Shown: piece after piece, positions 27,017-35,934 of the stretch
Position numbering within the stretch: the first letter of the stretch is position 1
Layout: each line of letters starts with the position of its first letter
From: Clostridia bacterium
GTDB lineage: Bacteria; Bacillota; Clostridia; Oscillospirales; QAKW01
Direction of reading: 5' to 3'
Assembly: GCA_017440465.1 (NCBI GenBank)
Contig: JAFSHF010000019.1
Coordinates: forward strand, 20,727-84,726
DNA: 64,000 nucleotides
Made by a program: the position numbers and the translations under genes
Notes under the pieces: generated by a model
What the model was told of the DNA's origin: nothing
The model's input: only the letters and a program-made list of their open reading frames with translations
Databases searched by the model: none

Positions 27017-28489
27017 ATGCTTTATCAAAGCACCCGCAACAAAAATCTTACCGCGACCGGTCCGGAAGCGATCCTGCGCGGCATCGCGCCGGACGGCGGC
27101 CTTTATATGATCCCCGATTTTTCGCAGATCTCCTTGGATTGGACATCCCTTTTGGATTTAGACACCATCCCGATGGCCGCCAAGATCCTGCAGGCGATCC
27201 TGCCCGATTTCAGCCCCGAAGAGATGGAAGAACTTTCCAAAAAAGCCTATTGCGGCAAGTTTGAGAGCGAGGATCTCACCCCCCTTGCCAAGGTGGGCAA
27301 TCGCTATGTTTTAGAACTGTTCCGCGGCCCCACCAGCGCCTTTAAAGACGTGGCGCTTTCGATGCTGCCTCAGCTGATGACCGCATCCAAAGAAAAGACC
27401 GGTATGAAGGAAGAGATCGTCATCCTCACCGCCACCAGCGGCGATACCGGCAAGGCGGCGTTGGAAGGGTTCCACGATGTGGAGGGCATCCGCATCATCG
27501 TCTTCTTCCCCAACAACGGCGTCAGCGCGGTGCAAAAAGCCCAGATGGTCACCCAAAGCGGCAAGAATGTTTTGGTCGCCGCCATCAACGGTAATTTCGA
27601 CGATGCCCAGACCGGGGTCAAAAAGACCTTTGCGGCGGCGGCTGATGCCGATCTCAAGGGAATCGAACTTTCCTCTGCCAACTCCATCAATATCGGGCGG
27701 TTAGCCCCGCAGGTGGTCTACTATTTCAAGGCCTACGCCGATCTGGTGCGGGAGAAGACCATCGCGGTCGGCGATGAAGTCTCCTTTGTCGTCCCCACCG
27801 GCAATTTCGGCGACATTTTGGCAGGATATTTTGCCAAAAAATTGGGCTTGCCTGTGAAAAAACTCATCTGCGCGTCCAACGAAAATAAAGTTTTGACCGA
27901 CTTTTTGGAAAAAGGTCTTTACGACCGCAAACGCCCCTTCTATAAGACCACCTCTCCATCGATGGATATTCTGGTCTCCAGCAACCTGGAGCGTCTGCTC
28001 TTTATGGCCGCGGATGGCGACAGCGATTTGGTCGGCGGCCTGATGAAGCAACTCAACGAGCAGGGAAGCTATCAAATTCCCGCCGCAATGCTCCAAAAGA
28101 TCCAGTCGGAATTCGGCGCGGGCTTCTGCGATGATGTCAAGACTGCCGCATACATCGCCAAAGTCTGGAAAGACTACGGCTACCTGATGGATACCCATAC
28201 CGCTGTCGGCTGGGCGGTCAGCGAGGAATATGTCAAGGACGCGACCGAGCCGGTGATCGTCCTTTCCACCGCCTCCCCCTTCAAGTTCCCCCACGCGGTA
28301 CTTTCGGCATTGGGCGAGACTCCCGCCGCCGATGAATTTGATTGTCTGGAGCAATTGGCGGCGGTCAGCAACCTGCCCATTCCCAAAAATCTGGCGGGGC
28401 TGAAAGGTGCCAAGGTATTGCACGAAACGGTCATCGAAAAAGACGATCTGGTCGAATTTGCCTTGACGCAAGCCAAAAAATTTCAATAA
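27017..28489 (+). CDS. thrC: threonine synthase
   Basis: 490 residues from the ATG at 27017, preceded by GGAGG; a longer frame from 26957 covers the promoter and is rejected. PLP enzyme that makes threonine from O-phosphohomoserine. The PLP lysine is in RGPTSAFKDVALSML (about residue 110), the phosphate-binding loop is TATSGDTGKAALEG and PTGNFGDILAGYFAKKLG is typical. The N-terminal MLYQSTRN and length match the long bacterial/fungal type (about 480-500) rather than the short Bacillus type. Single gene with its own promoter and terminator; hom and thrB are not in the window. Confidence 0.95.
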   Translation: MLYQSTRNKNLTATGPEAILRGIAPDGGLYMIPDFSQISLDWTSLLDLDTIPMAAKILQAILPDFSPEEMEELSKKAYCGKFESEDLTPLAKVGNRYVLELFRGPTSAFKDVALSMLPQLMTASKEKTGMKEEIVILTATSGDTGKAALEGFHDVEGIRIIVFFPNNGVSAVQKAQMVTQSGKNVLVAAINGNFDDAQTGVKKTFAAAADADLKGIELSSANSINIGRLAPQVVYYFKAYADLVREKTIAVGDEVSFVVPTGNFGDILAGYFAKKLGLPVKKLICASNENKVLTDFLEKGLYDRKRPFYKTTSPSMDILVSSNLERLLFMAADGDSDLVGGLMKQLNEQGSYQIPAAMLQKIQSEFGAGFCDDVKTAAYIAKVWKDYGYLMDTHTAVGWAVSEEYVKDATEPVIVLSTASPFKFPHAVLSALGETPAADEFDCLEQLAAVSNLPIPKNLAGLKGAKVLHETVIEKDDLVEFALTQAKKFQ

Positions 28490-28494
28490 ACGAT

Positions 28495-28533
28495 AAAAAA
28501 CCTCTGTATTCCAAAAGAATACAGAGGTTTTTT
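28495..28533. terminator. bidirectional terminator after thrC
   Basis: ACCTCTGTATTC / GAATACAGAGGT stem with a short CAAAA-type loop and A/T runs on both sides. Confidence 0.88.
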
Positions 28534-28994
28534 TATTCATCGCTATAATCCAATTTCGTTAAAGTTTCTCGCCTCATATATTGCCCATCGGTAAAAGAGA
28601 GATTCAATGTGATATCGTCTTCCAGCTCGTAGAAATACACATAATGATTTCCCTCTTCGCTGATCAACCGCAGTTCATTATCAGACAATTCATATTTCCC
28701 GATCAATACACTCTGCCCGCTGATCAGATGGAATCGATGGCCGTCACTTGTGACGATCAGCGCCATATCCTCGTTCTCCCAGGTGCCTTCGATCCACTTT
28801 TGGCTGATGTTCAACTGCACCGCCGATACGATAAAATATGCCGCGGTTGCAAGGATCATAACACCGCCGAGCACACCCATCATCCAAGTAACCCATTTGG
28901 GAAACTTCTTCTTTTGCTTGGGTCGGCCGTAGAAACACTTGGGGCAGATGTTTTCGGGATCGTTATGTTCGGTACCGCATCTTGCACAGATCAT
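28533..28994 (-). CDS. zinc-ribbon membrane protein of unknown function
   Basis: 153 residues. It begins with a zinc ribbon, CARCGTEHNDPENICPKC, giving two CxxC pairs in the cytoplasm. One membrane segment follows (about 35-58: VTWMMGVLGGVMILATAAYFI), then an outer domain of about 85 residues with beta-rich pattern (WIEGTWENEDMALIVTSDG, GKYELSDNELRLISEEG) similar to lipocalin-like DUF5640 stress domains. No catalytic residues seen. An AAGGAG site precedes the ATG. It follows ftsZ but is separated from it by a terminator. Function unknown. Confidence 0.8.
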   Translation of the reverse strand: MICARCGTEHNDPENICPKCFYGRPKQKKKFPKWVTWMMGVLGGVMILATAAYFIVSAVQLNISQKWIEGTWENEDMALIVTSDGHRFHLISGQSVLIGKYELSDNELRLISEEGNHYVYFYELEDDITLNLSFTDGQYMRRETLTKLDYSDE

Positions 28995-29010
28995 TTTAAA
29001 TACTCCTTAT

Positions 29011-29042
29011 AAAAAGCCGGTTTCCGCGGAGAAACCGGCTTT
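29011..29042 (-). terminator. terminator after ftsZ
   Basis: AAAGCCGGTTTC / GAAACCGGCTTT hairpin with a minus-strand T-run (complement of the A-run at 29009-29015). Confidence 0.8.
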
Positions 29043-29052
29043 AAGTTTTTAA

Positions 29053-30138
29053 TTATTCACCAAGGTTTGCAAAGAGATCCAAGAAATTCAGATCGTCGGC
29101 CTCTTCCTCGGCCTCTTCGCCGATGGAATCGATAAAGCCCAGCTGCGGCTCTTCGGCGACAACGCCTTTATTGACCTTATCGCCGGAGGGGAAGCCGGTG
29201 GCGATAACGGTGACGATGATCTCATCGTCCAGATCATTATTGAGCGCAACACCCCAGATGATATTGGCATCGGGATGCGCCGCCTGCTCGACCATACGGC
29301 TGGCTTCGTCCACTTCGTCCATCCCGATATCGGGGGATGCGGTGATATTGAAGATGACACCGGTGGCACCTTCGATGGAGGTTTCCAGCAAGGGGCTGGA
29401 GATCGCCATCTCGGCCGCCTTGACGGCTTTATCCTCGCCTGCGGCACGGCCGACACCCATATGGGCGTTGCCTGCGTCCTTCATAATCTTATGTACGTCG
29501 GCAAAGTCGACATTGACCAGACCGGGGATCAAGATCAGATCGGAAATACTCTGAACACCCTGGCGCAGGACATCGTCGGCGACCTGAAATGCATTGAGCA
29601 GAGTGATGCGTTCATTGGTGGCATCCTTCAGTTTTTCATTGGGGATCACGATCAAACTATCCACATGGGCGCGCAGTTTTTCGATGCCCGCCTCGGCGGT
29701 CTTCATCTTCATACGGCCCTCAAAGCCAAAGGGCTTGGTGACGATCGCAACCGTCAGAATTCCCATATCTTTGGCGATCTCGGCAACCACCGGCGCACTG
29801 CCGGTACCGGTGCCGCCGCCCATACCTGCGGCGATAAAGACCATATCGGCACCGCGCAGAGTAGCTTCGATCTCCTCGCGGCTTTCCAGCGCACTGTTTT
29901 CACCCACATTGGGATCGCTGCCTGCGCCCTTTCCTTTGGTCAGTTTTTCGCCGATCTGCAATTTGATGGGTGCGCTGGAATTATCCAGCACCGGCTTATC
30001 GGTATTGATGACGACAAAATCGACGCCTTCCACACCGGCACGGATCATCCGGTTGACTGCATTACAGCCACCGCCGCCGCAACCGATTACCTTTATATTA
30101 ACAACACCTTCGTTGCTTTCTGCAAATTCAAAACCCAC
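29053..30138 (-). CDS. ftsZ: cell division protein FtsZ
   Basis: 361 residues from the GTG at 30138, chosen because AGGAGGT lies 7 bases upstream; a longer frame has no site. Tubulin-like GTPase that forms the division ring. GTP-binding motif MGGGTGTGSAPVVA (about 104-117), nucleotide loop IGCGGGGCNAVNRM (about 17-30), and the T7 catalytic loop VNVDFADVHKIM. Domains are complete. The C-terminal tail is short and acidic and ends LNFLDLFANLGE; the usual basic peptide (like IPAFLRR) that binds FtsA or SepF is not recognisable. It has its own promoter and lies just after ftsQ. Confidence 0.96.
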   Translation of the reverse strand: MGFEFAESNEGVVNIKVIGCGGGGCNAVNRMIRAGVEGVDFVVINTDKPVLDNSSAPIKLQIGEKLTKGKGAGSDPNVGENSALESREEIEATLRGADMVFIAAGMGGGTGTGSAPVVAEIAKDMGILTVAIVTKPFGFEGRMKMKTAEAGIEKLRAHVDSLIVIPNEKLKDATNERITLLNAFQVADDVLRQGVQSISDLILIPGLVNVDFADVHKIMKDAGNAHMGVGRAAGEDKAVKAAEMAISSPLLETSIEGATGVIFNITASPDIGMDEVDEASRMVEQAAHPDANIIWGVALNNDLDDEIIVTVIATGFPSGDKVNKGVVAEEPQLGFIDSIGEEAEEEADDLNFLDLFANLGE

Positions 30139-30202
30139 TGTTTTTACCTCCTGCTGCTTTTTATCGGAATATACTCTTAGATCATAAAATACTCTATTTA
30201 TT

Positions 30203-30231
30203 ATTTTAATATTATTTAGTGTTAATTGCAA
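30203..30231 (-). promoter_or_regulatory. promoter of ftsZ
   Basis: Minus strand TTGCAA (30231-30226), 17 bases, TAAAAT (30208-30203). Confidence 0.6.
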
Positions 30232-30263
30232 GTAATTTTTATGATTTTTAAAAAGAATTTGCT

Positions 30264-30297
30264 GGAAAAAGATCCTCCCGCTTTTTACGGGAGGATC
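30264..30297 (-). terminator. terminator after ftsQ
   Basis: GATCCTCCCG / CGGGAGGATC stem (30271-30297) with a 7-base loop followed by a minus-strand T-run. It ends the dcw transcript before ftsZ. Confidence 0.75.
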
Positions 30298-30301
30298 GAT
30301 G

Positions 30302-31261
30302 TTATTTTTTGGGTCTGTAATATACACGGTTGGGATCGGATACATCCACTGTCGCGGTCTGGGCAGTACCGTTGTCTTTCAAGAGATAGGATGCCAATTC
30401 CACCTTGGTCTCGGCTTGATCTAAAGTGCCGAAATCGATCACCACCCGATCGCTGTAGACCACGCGGATATCATAGCGGGCGGCAAAATGCACTTGATCT
30501 ACCTTTGCCCATTGCAACTGCTCATCGCGGCTGATCGCTTCATAAAGCTCTTTCAAAAAACCGGTGTAATCCTGCTCTTTTTCGCCAAACTGAGCAATCT
30601 CGCCCACCTCGGCCTTCTCCGCTTTCAGCGGGGTCAACTGCGGAATCTTTGCCAACCGAGGGTGCGGCTCTTTGGGCTTTTCTTCCTCTTTTTCTTCCTC
30701 TTTTTGCTCTTCTTGCGGTTCTTCCTGCGGTTTTTCCTCTTCCTTGGTCTCTTTCTCATCCTCAGCAGGTTCTTTAGAGGTAGAGATCTCTACTTTGGGT
30801 TCTTCTTTTAAAAGATCCGATTCCTCAGGGAAAGCATCCGCCGATACCTCCAGCACCTCCAGCACCCGATACTCTTCATTGAGCAACGCCGCGCCGCCGG
30901 GAGTACGCACCCAGACGACAGGCTGGTTTTCGATCACCTTGACTACCAACGTATTGGGCAGTTTGCGGTCGATCTCCACATCTTTGACATAGGGAAATTC
31001 CTGCATCTTTTCGATGGTTTTAAACTTATCCAAGCGGAATAGGTTCTGCCCCACCGAAAGTTCGCCCTGCTCCAATAATTCCTTGGCGGTATAGCGGGTG
31101 TTTCCCTCGACAATGATCTCTTCCGCATTGAAAAAGACCGTCACCGAAAGGATCCCTAACGTCAGCATCATCAATATGAAAAGCAAGCCGAAAAAGACGA
31201 TTTTGATCTTCTTTTTGCGGCGCTTCTTTTTTTGGTAATAGCGGTCCACGCTGTTTGCCAT
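30302..31261 (-). CDS. ftsQ: cell division protein FtsQ/DivIB
   Basis: 319 residues from the ATG at 31261 with GAGGAAG upstream. A basic N-terminus (KKKRRKKKIK) and one membrane segment (about 21-45) are followed by a POTRA domain (IIVEGNTRYTAKELLEQGEL) and a beta domain (LPNTLVVKVIENQPVVWV). Between about residues 150 and 205 it carries a low-complexity Glu/Lys/Pro insert made of repeated KEEEK and PQEE units, unusual for the family. DivIB stabilises FtsL and regulates septal wall synthesis. Last gene of the dcw transcript. Confidence 0.9.
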   Translation of the reverse strand: MANSVDRYYQKKKRRKKKIKIVFFGLLFILMMLTLGILSVTVFFNAEEIIVEGNTRYTAKELLEQGELSVGQNLFRLDKFKTIEKMQEFPYVKDVEIDRKLPNTLVVKVIENQPVVWVRTPGGAALLNEEYRVLEVLEVSADAFPEESDLLKEEPKVEISTSKEPAEDEKETKEEEKPQEEPQEEQKEEEKEEEKPKEPHPRLAKIPQLTPLKAEKAEVGEIAQFGEKEQDYTGFLKELYEAISRDEQLQWAKVDQVHFAARYDIRVVYSDRVVIDFGTLDQAETKVELASYLLKDNGTAQTATVDVSDPNRVYYRPKK

Positions 31262-31282
31262 AATTGACTTCCTCACAACTTA

Positions 31283-32395
31283 TTAAGAATGAAGCAATGC
31301 GTAAATTTCTTGATAAATTTCTTCCGATGCCTGCGGTAATCCCAATTTCAACGCCCCGCGGGAAAGGGTTTCCCGCTTGGCGGGATCTTCCTTCAGATCC
31401 AAAATCATTTCGTATAATTTTCCTGCTGAAAGATCGGTCTCCTCCAGCAGCAGTGCGCCCTCCCGATCGGAAAGGGAGCGGGCATTATAATACTGATGGT
31501 TATGGGTGACATTGGGGGACGGAATCAACACCGCAGGCTTGCCGAGGGCGGTGATCTCTCCCAAAGTGATCGCCCCTGCACGGCTGATGACCGCATCGGC
31601 GGCCGCTAAATGCAATGCCATATCATAGAGGTAGGGACGTACCTTAATGCGCCCTTCTTCCTCCACATTATATCCTTTTTCCAGCAAGGCCTTAGGCATC
31701 CAAGCCCAAGCCCGCTCGCCGGTGGCGTGGGTATGGTAAAAATCGCCTTTTTTGGCATTCTCAGCAATGAAATCCACCATCGCCTCGTTGATCTTTTGCG
31801 CGCCCAAACTCCCTGCAAAGGAGAGCAGATAAAAGGCATCGGCGGGGATCCCCAACTGTTTGCGGGCATCTTCCCGCTTGGTATTTAAGACTTCGGTCCG
31901 CAAGGGATTGCCCGAAAGGACCATCTTTTTGACCTTACCGAAATATTTTTCGCTGCCGGGGAAGCTGATAAAGACGATATCCGCCTTCCGCGCCAGCATC
32001 TTGCTGGTGACCCCGGGGTAGGCATTTTGCTCGTGGATGCAGGTGGGGATGCCCATATTCTGCGCCGCCGCCACCACCGGACCCGAAACGTATCCGCCGG
32101 TACCGATCACCAGATCGGGCTGAAATTCTTTAATGATTTTGCGGCAATCGCTTTTGGCTTTCAAATACAGCCAAACGGTTTTGAGATTATCGGGGGAAAG
32201 GGAGCGGCGAAAGCCTTGGATACGGATGGCTTTGAAATCAAAGCCCGCCTTTTGCACCAAGGTCTCTTCGATCTTACCGCGGTTGCCCACAAACAGAATC
32301 TGCGCGTCCTTATTCTTTTCCCGAATGACCGATGCAATGGCGATGGCGGGGTTGCAATGCCCCGCGGTACCGCCGCCTGCTAATAAGACTCTCAT
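31283..32395 (-). CDS. murG: MurG, lipid II-forming GlcNAc transferase
   Basis: 370 residues. It adds GlcNAc to lipid I at the inner membrane face. The N-terminal G-loop GGGTAGHCNPAIAI (about 7-20) is intact, with GGYVSGPVVAAA, HEQNAYPGVTSKML, SFAGSLGAQKINEAM and the donor-binding VISRAGAITLGEITALGKPAVLIPSP (split across about 260-290). The start is preceded by GGAGGGAATG and overlaps the ftsW stop by 4 bases. Nothing is missing. Confidence 0.97.
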   Translation of the reverse strand: MRVLLAGGGTAGHCNPAIAIASVIREKNKDAQILFVGNRGKIEETLVQKAGFDFKAIRIQGFRRSLSPDNLKTVWLYLKAKSDCRKIIKEFQPDLVIGTGGYVSGPVVAAAQNMGIPTCIHEQNAYPGVTSKMLARKADIVFISFPGSEKYFGKVKKMVLSGNPLRTEVLNTKREDARKQLGIPADAFYLLSFAGSLGAQKINEAMVDFIAENAKKGDFYHTHATGERAWAWMPKALLEKGYNVEEEGRIKVRPYLYDMALHLAAADAVISRAGAITLGEITALGKPAVLIPSPNVTHNHQYYNARSLSDREGALLLEETDLSAGKLYEMILDLKEDPAKRETLSRGALKLGLPQASEEIYQEIYALLHS

Positions 32396-33552
32396 TCTTT
32401 CATTCCCTCCAATCTGGAATAGCGGGAGACCGCCAAGACAATGCCCATCTCCACCAACAAAATGACCAGCGCGGTTCCGCCGTAGCTGAAGAAGGGCAAA
32501 CTGATTCCTGTGGGCGGGATGGAATTGGTGACCACGCCGATGTTCAAAATCGTTTGGATCGCGACCCGCGAGACAATACCGATGACCATCAGCGAGCCGA
32601 ATTTATCCTTGGCGTGATAGGCAATGACAAAGCCGCGCCAGATCAACAGCACAAACAGGATAATCACCATCAATGCGCCGATAAAGCCCAACTCTTCGCA
32701 GACAATGGAGAAGATATAGTCGTTTTGCGGCTCGGGGATATAAAGATATTTTTGCCGCGATTGCCCAAGCCCCAAGCCCAGCAGACCGCCGCTGCCGATG
32801 GCGTATAAGGACTGCATCGTCTGGAACCCTGCGCCGGTGGGATCGGCTTCGGGGTTCATCATCGTCTCAATACGAGTACGCGCGTAGGGGATCAGCCAGG
32901 CGAAGCCCGCCAGAGCAGCGATTCCCGCACCGCCGATGCTGAAGAAATACTTGAGGTTGACACCGCCGACAAACATCATCACCGCGCCCACCGCAAAGAT
33001 CAAGATCGCGCCGGAAATATGGGTTTCGATCGCCACCAAAAAGCAGACCAGAAACAACGCCGCCGCCGGATAGATCATACCCACTTTAAATTCTTTCATT
33101 CGCTTATAGTTTGCCGCCATATAGGAGGCAAACAGCATAATGACCGCCAACTTTGCCAATTCGCTGGGCTGGAAGGTCAGACCGCCGAATCCCAGCCAAC
33201 GCCGCGCACCGCCGCCCACAATACCGATCCCCGGGATCAGCACCAAAATCAGCATCAATACCGAGATACCGAAATAGGCAGGGATAAACCGACGGAATAC
33301 GCTATAGTCAAAGCGCGTGATAAACAGCATCAACGCCACACCGATGATGGCGAAGATCAACTGACGCTTGATATAGTGGTAGCTATCGCCCTCCTTATGG
33401 AGCGCGCTGACATAGCTGGCAGATGCCACCATCACCAGCCCGAAGCCCAAAAGGCAAAAGACCAAGATCAGAAAGACCGGATCGATGCCGCCGGCCTCCC
33501 CTTTTTTAGCAAACCATTGGATCTTCTTTTTGGTTTTTTTATTGGTTGCCAA
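32392..33552 (-). CDS. ftsW: FtsW/RodA/SpoVE-family glycosyltransferase
   Basis: 386 residues from the TTG at 33552, 6 bases after GGAGGT; the GTG at 33561 overlaps that site. SEDS family, about ten membrane segments, polymerising glycan from lipid II. Signatures: QPSELAKLAVIMLFASYMA, the catalytic aspartate region PDPEADP-like NPEADPTGAGFQTMQSLYAIGSG (about 225-247), GLGQSRQKYLYIPEPQNDYIF and TGISLPFFSYGGTAL. Location in the dcw cluster argues for septal FtsW (or SpoVE); the sequence alone does not separate these two. Confidence 0.93.
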   Translation of the reverse strand: MATNKKTKKKIQWFAKKGEAGGIDPVFLILVFCLLGFGLVMVASASYVSALHKEGDSYHYIKRQLIFAIIGVALMLFITRFDYSVFRRFIPAYFGISVLMLILVLIPGIGIVGGGARRWLGFGGLTFQPSELAKLAVIMLFASYMAANYKRMKEFKVGMIYPAAALFLVCFLVAIETHISGAILIFAVGAVMMFVGGVNLKYFFSIGGAGIAALAGFAWLIPYARTRIETMMNPEADPTGAGFQTMQSLYAIGSGGLLGLGLGQSRQKYLYIPEPQNDYIFSIVCEELGFIGALMVIILFVLLIWRGFVIAYHAKDKFGSLMVIGIVSRVAIQTILNIGVVTNSIPPTGISLPFFSYGGTALVILLVEMGIVLAVSRYSRLEGMKE

Positions 33553-33586
33553 AGGGCTCACCTCCGTTGAAAGTTAAAACACAAGA

Positions 33587-34597
33587 TTAAATTGCAATTC
33601 CGTAGTAGACCAAGCCCCAAAGTGCCAGCAGGCAACCGATGGCGCTGATGACGGTGAAGACCGCCACGATCTTAATCTCCGACCATTTGCACATCTCAAA
33701 ATGATGGTGGATGGGGGTCATTTTAAAGATCCGCTTGCCGTGGGTCAGCTTGTAAAAACCGACCTGCAGCACCACCGAAAGACCTTCGATGAGGAACATA
33801 ATACCGCCGATAACAATGAAGTAGGGCAGGTCATATGCCATCGCCATACCGACAATGGCGGCACCCAAAAATAGGGATCCGGTATCCCCCATAAAGACCT
33901 TGGCGGGATGGAAATTATAAATAAGAAATGCCGCCAAGCCACCGGTCAATGCCGCGGCAAAGACGGTAATACCGGTATTGTTCATCACCTTGGAGAGCAT
34001 AAAACCGATGAGGATAAAAGAGATGGTATAGGGCAGGGAAACGCTGGTGACCAAGCCATCCAAACCATCGGTCAGATTGACCGAATTGACAAAGAAGAAC
34101 ACCATCGGGATCATGATCACAAAATAGAAATACCAAAGGGGCAGGCGATAATTGATAAAGGGAATAAAGATAGTATCGTCAATAATGCCGTTGACATACA
34201 ATGCACCCAAAAAGAGCGCGATCGCCGCCATCAGCGGCAGGGTCTTTTGCCAGACCGTCAGCCCTTGGTTGCGTTTTTTGACCACCTTGATATAATCATC
34301 CAAAAAGCCGACCAATCCGCAGATCAGGGTAAAGCCCAGCACCAGCATCAACCGCAGATCCCCCTGCAGAAGTTCGGTGAACCCGAAAAAGAGGGAGACC
34401 GCGATGGTGGGAACGATAAAGATCAACCCGCCGATGGTGGGGGTCCCTTGCTTGGTTTCCTTATGCCAGGAAGGTCCGATCTCCAAAATGCTTTGGGCGC
34501 ACTTTAAGCGGCGCAACCAAGGCAGGATCAACGGTGCCAAAAGGACCGCAAGCAAAAAACTTGTGATCAACGCGGATAAGATCAGCCAATAGTTCAT
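33587..34597 (-). CDS. mraY: MraY, phospho-MurNAc-pentapeptide translocase
   Basis: 336 residues, about ten membrane segments. It moves phospho-MurNAc-pentapeptide to undecaprenyl phosphate, making lipid I. Seen: GTPTIGGLIFIVPTIAV, the metal site GFLDDYIKVVKKRNQGL, NSVNLTDGLDGLVT, and HHHFE (PIHHHFEMCKWSE) near the C-terminus. Coupled by a 4-base overlap to murF. Standard in every respect. Confidence 0.97.
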   Translation of the reverse strand: MNYWLILSALITSFLLAVLLAPLILPWLRRLKCAQSILEIGPSWHKETKQGTPTIGGLIFIVPTIAVSLFFGFTELLQGDLRLMLVLGFTLICGLVGFLDDYIKVVKKRNQGLTVWQKTLPLMAAIALFLGALYVNGIIDDTIFIPFINYRLPLWYFYFVIMIPMVFFFVNSVNLTDGLDGLVTSVSLPYTISFILIGFMLSKVMNNTGITVFAAALTGGLAAFLIYNFHPAKVFMGDTGSLFLGAAIVGMAMAYDLPYFIVIGGIMFLIEGLSVVLQVGFYKLTHGKRIFKMTPIHHHFEMCKWSEIKIVAVFTVISAIGCLLALWGLVYYGIAI

Positions 34598-35934
34598 TGA
34601 TTTTTCATCCTTTCTTTCAAGCTGTTTGCCAACTGCTGAAAATTCATACTGTTGGACGCTTTGAAAAGTACCGTATCGCCTGCAGAGACCGCCTGCTCTA
34701 ACACATCGAGCGCCTCGGCGCGATCCGATACATAATATTTTTCCATTTCATCGGGTAATGCTTTATAGATCTCTTTGGCGCGGGTGCCGATCGCCACCAC
34801 CGCATCGAGCTTCAGCTCGCCGCAAAGGGCACCGACCTGCCGATGCCCCTGCAGTTCAAAACTGCCTAACTCCAGCATATCCCCTAAGACCGCCACCCGC
34901 CGACCGCTCTTGGCGGCAAGCACCTTTAAGGCGGCCGCCATGGAATCGGGGGAAGCATTATAACTATCATCGATGACGGTGATCTTCCCGACCGTCTCGG
35001 TAAACATCCGCCGCCCATCGCCTTCAAAGGCTTCCAAGCCTTGCTTGAGCAACGCGGGATCAATTCCCAAAAGGTGCCCCACGCCAAAGGCGGCAAGGGC
35101 ATTCATAATTTGATGGTCGCCCTCCGGCTGTAAGGTGACCGCGATCACACCGTCGGGATAATGCAGATCGAAGGTGGTTCCGCGGATATTTTCCGCGCGG
35201 TAATCGTTATGCTCCGAAAAGCCGAAATACAGGCATTTTTTATCGGGGCGCGCACCATAGAGCAACGGCTCATCGCCGTTGAGCAGAGCGATGCCGCTCT
35301 CCCCCAGCGCATCCACCAATTCCAATTTGGCGCGGGCGATATTGGTGCGGCTTTTCAGCAGTTCCAGATGCGCCACACCGATATTGGTGATCACCGCAAT
35401 ATCGGGGCGGACAAACTGCGTCAGATAGGTAATCTGACCCAATCCGCGCATTCCCATCTCTACCACCGCGGCGCGATCCTGCTCCGATACCGCCAAGGCG
35501 GTCAGCGGAACGCCCAATTCATTGTTCATATTCCCTGCGGTGCCCGCTGCTTTGATGGCGGCATTGAGTGCAGAAAGGATAAAATTCTTGGTGGTGGTCT
35601 TGCCCACACTGCCGGTGACACCGATGATCTTGGCATCCAACGCTTCCAAATGGGCTTTGGCGATCATACCCAGCCCTTCCCGCACGTCCGATACGACAAA
35701 ACAGGGGTTTCTCAGTTCCTCTTCGGGCGGCTCGGAGACCAAAAAGACAATATTCTCATAGGCTTGGTCCAGCGCGGGAATAAAGGAATGACCATCCACC
35801 CGCTCGCCCTTGATGGCGGCAAAAAGGCAGCCTTTTTGCACCTTGCGGGAATCGGTGACATAGGTATGGACCTCAAAATCCGGTCCGTTATATATACAAT
35901 TTAATGCAACTGCAATCGATGAAACACTCAGCAT
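34594..35934 (-). CDS. murF: MurF, UDP-MurNAc-tripeptide D-Ala-D-Ala ligase
   Basis: 446 residues. ATP-dependent ligase adding D-Ala-D-Ala to complete the pentapeptide. N-terminal domain FVTDSRKVQKGCLFAAI-like VTDSRKVQKGCLFAAIKGE, ATP loop GVTGSVGKTTTKNF (about 108-121), VIDDSYNASPDSMAAAL and the C-terminal AVLGDMLELGSFELQGH. All family blocks are present. It overlaps the end of murE by 7 bases. Confidence 0.97.
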   Translation of the reverse strand: MLSVSSIAVALNCIYNGPDFEVHTYVTDSRKVQKGCLFAAIKGERVDGHSFIPALDQAYENIVFLVSEPPEEELRNPCFVVSDVREGLGMIAKAHLEALDAKIIGVTGSVGKTTTKNFILSALNAAIKAAGTAGNMNNELGVPLTALAVSEQDRAAVVEMGMRGLGQITYLTQFVRPDIAVITNIGVAHLELLKSRTNIARAKLELVDALGESGIALLNGDEPLLYGARPDKKCLYFGFSEHNDYRAENIRGTTFDLHYPDGVIAVTLQPEGDHQIMNALAAFGVGHLLGIDPALLKQGLEAFEGDGRRMFTETVGKITVIDDSYNASPDSMAAALKVLAAKSGRRVAVLGDMLELGSFELQGHRQVGALCGELKLDAVVAIGTRAKEIYKALPDEMEKYYVSDRAEALDVLEQAVSAGDTVLFKASNSMNFQQLANSLKERMKNQ

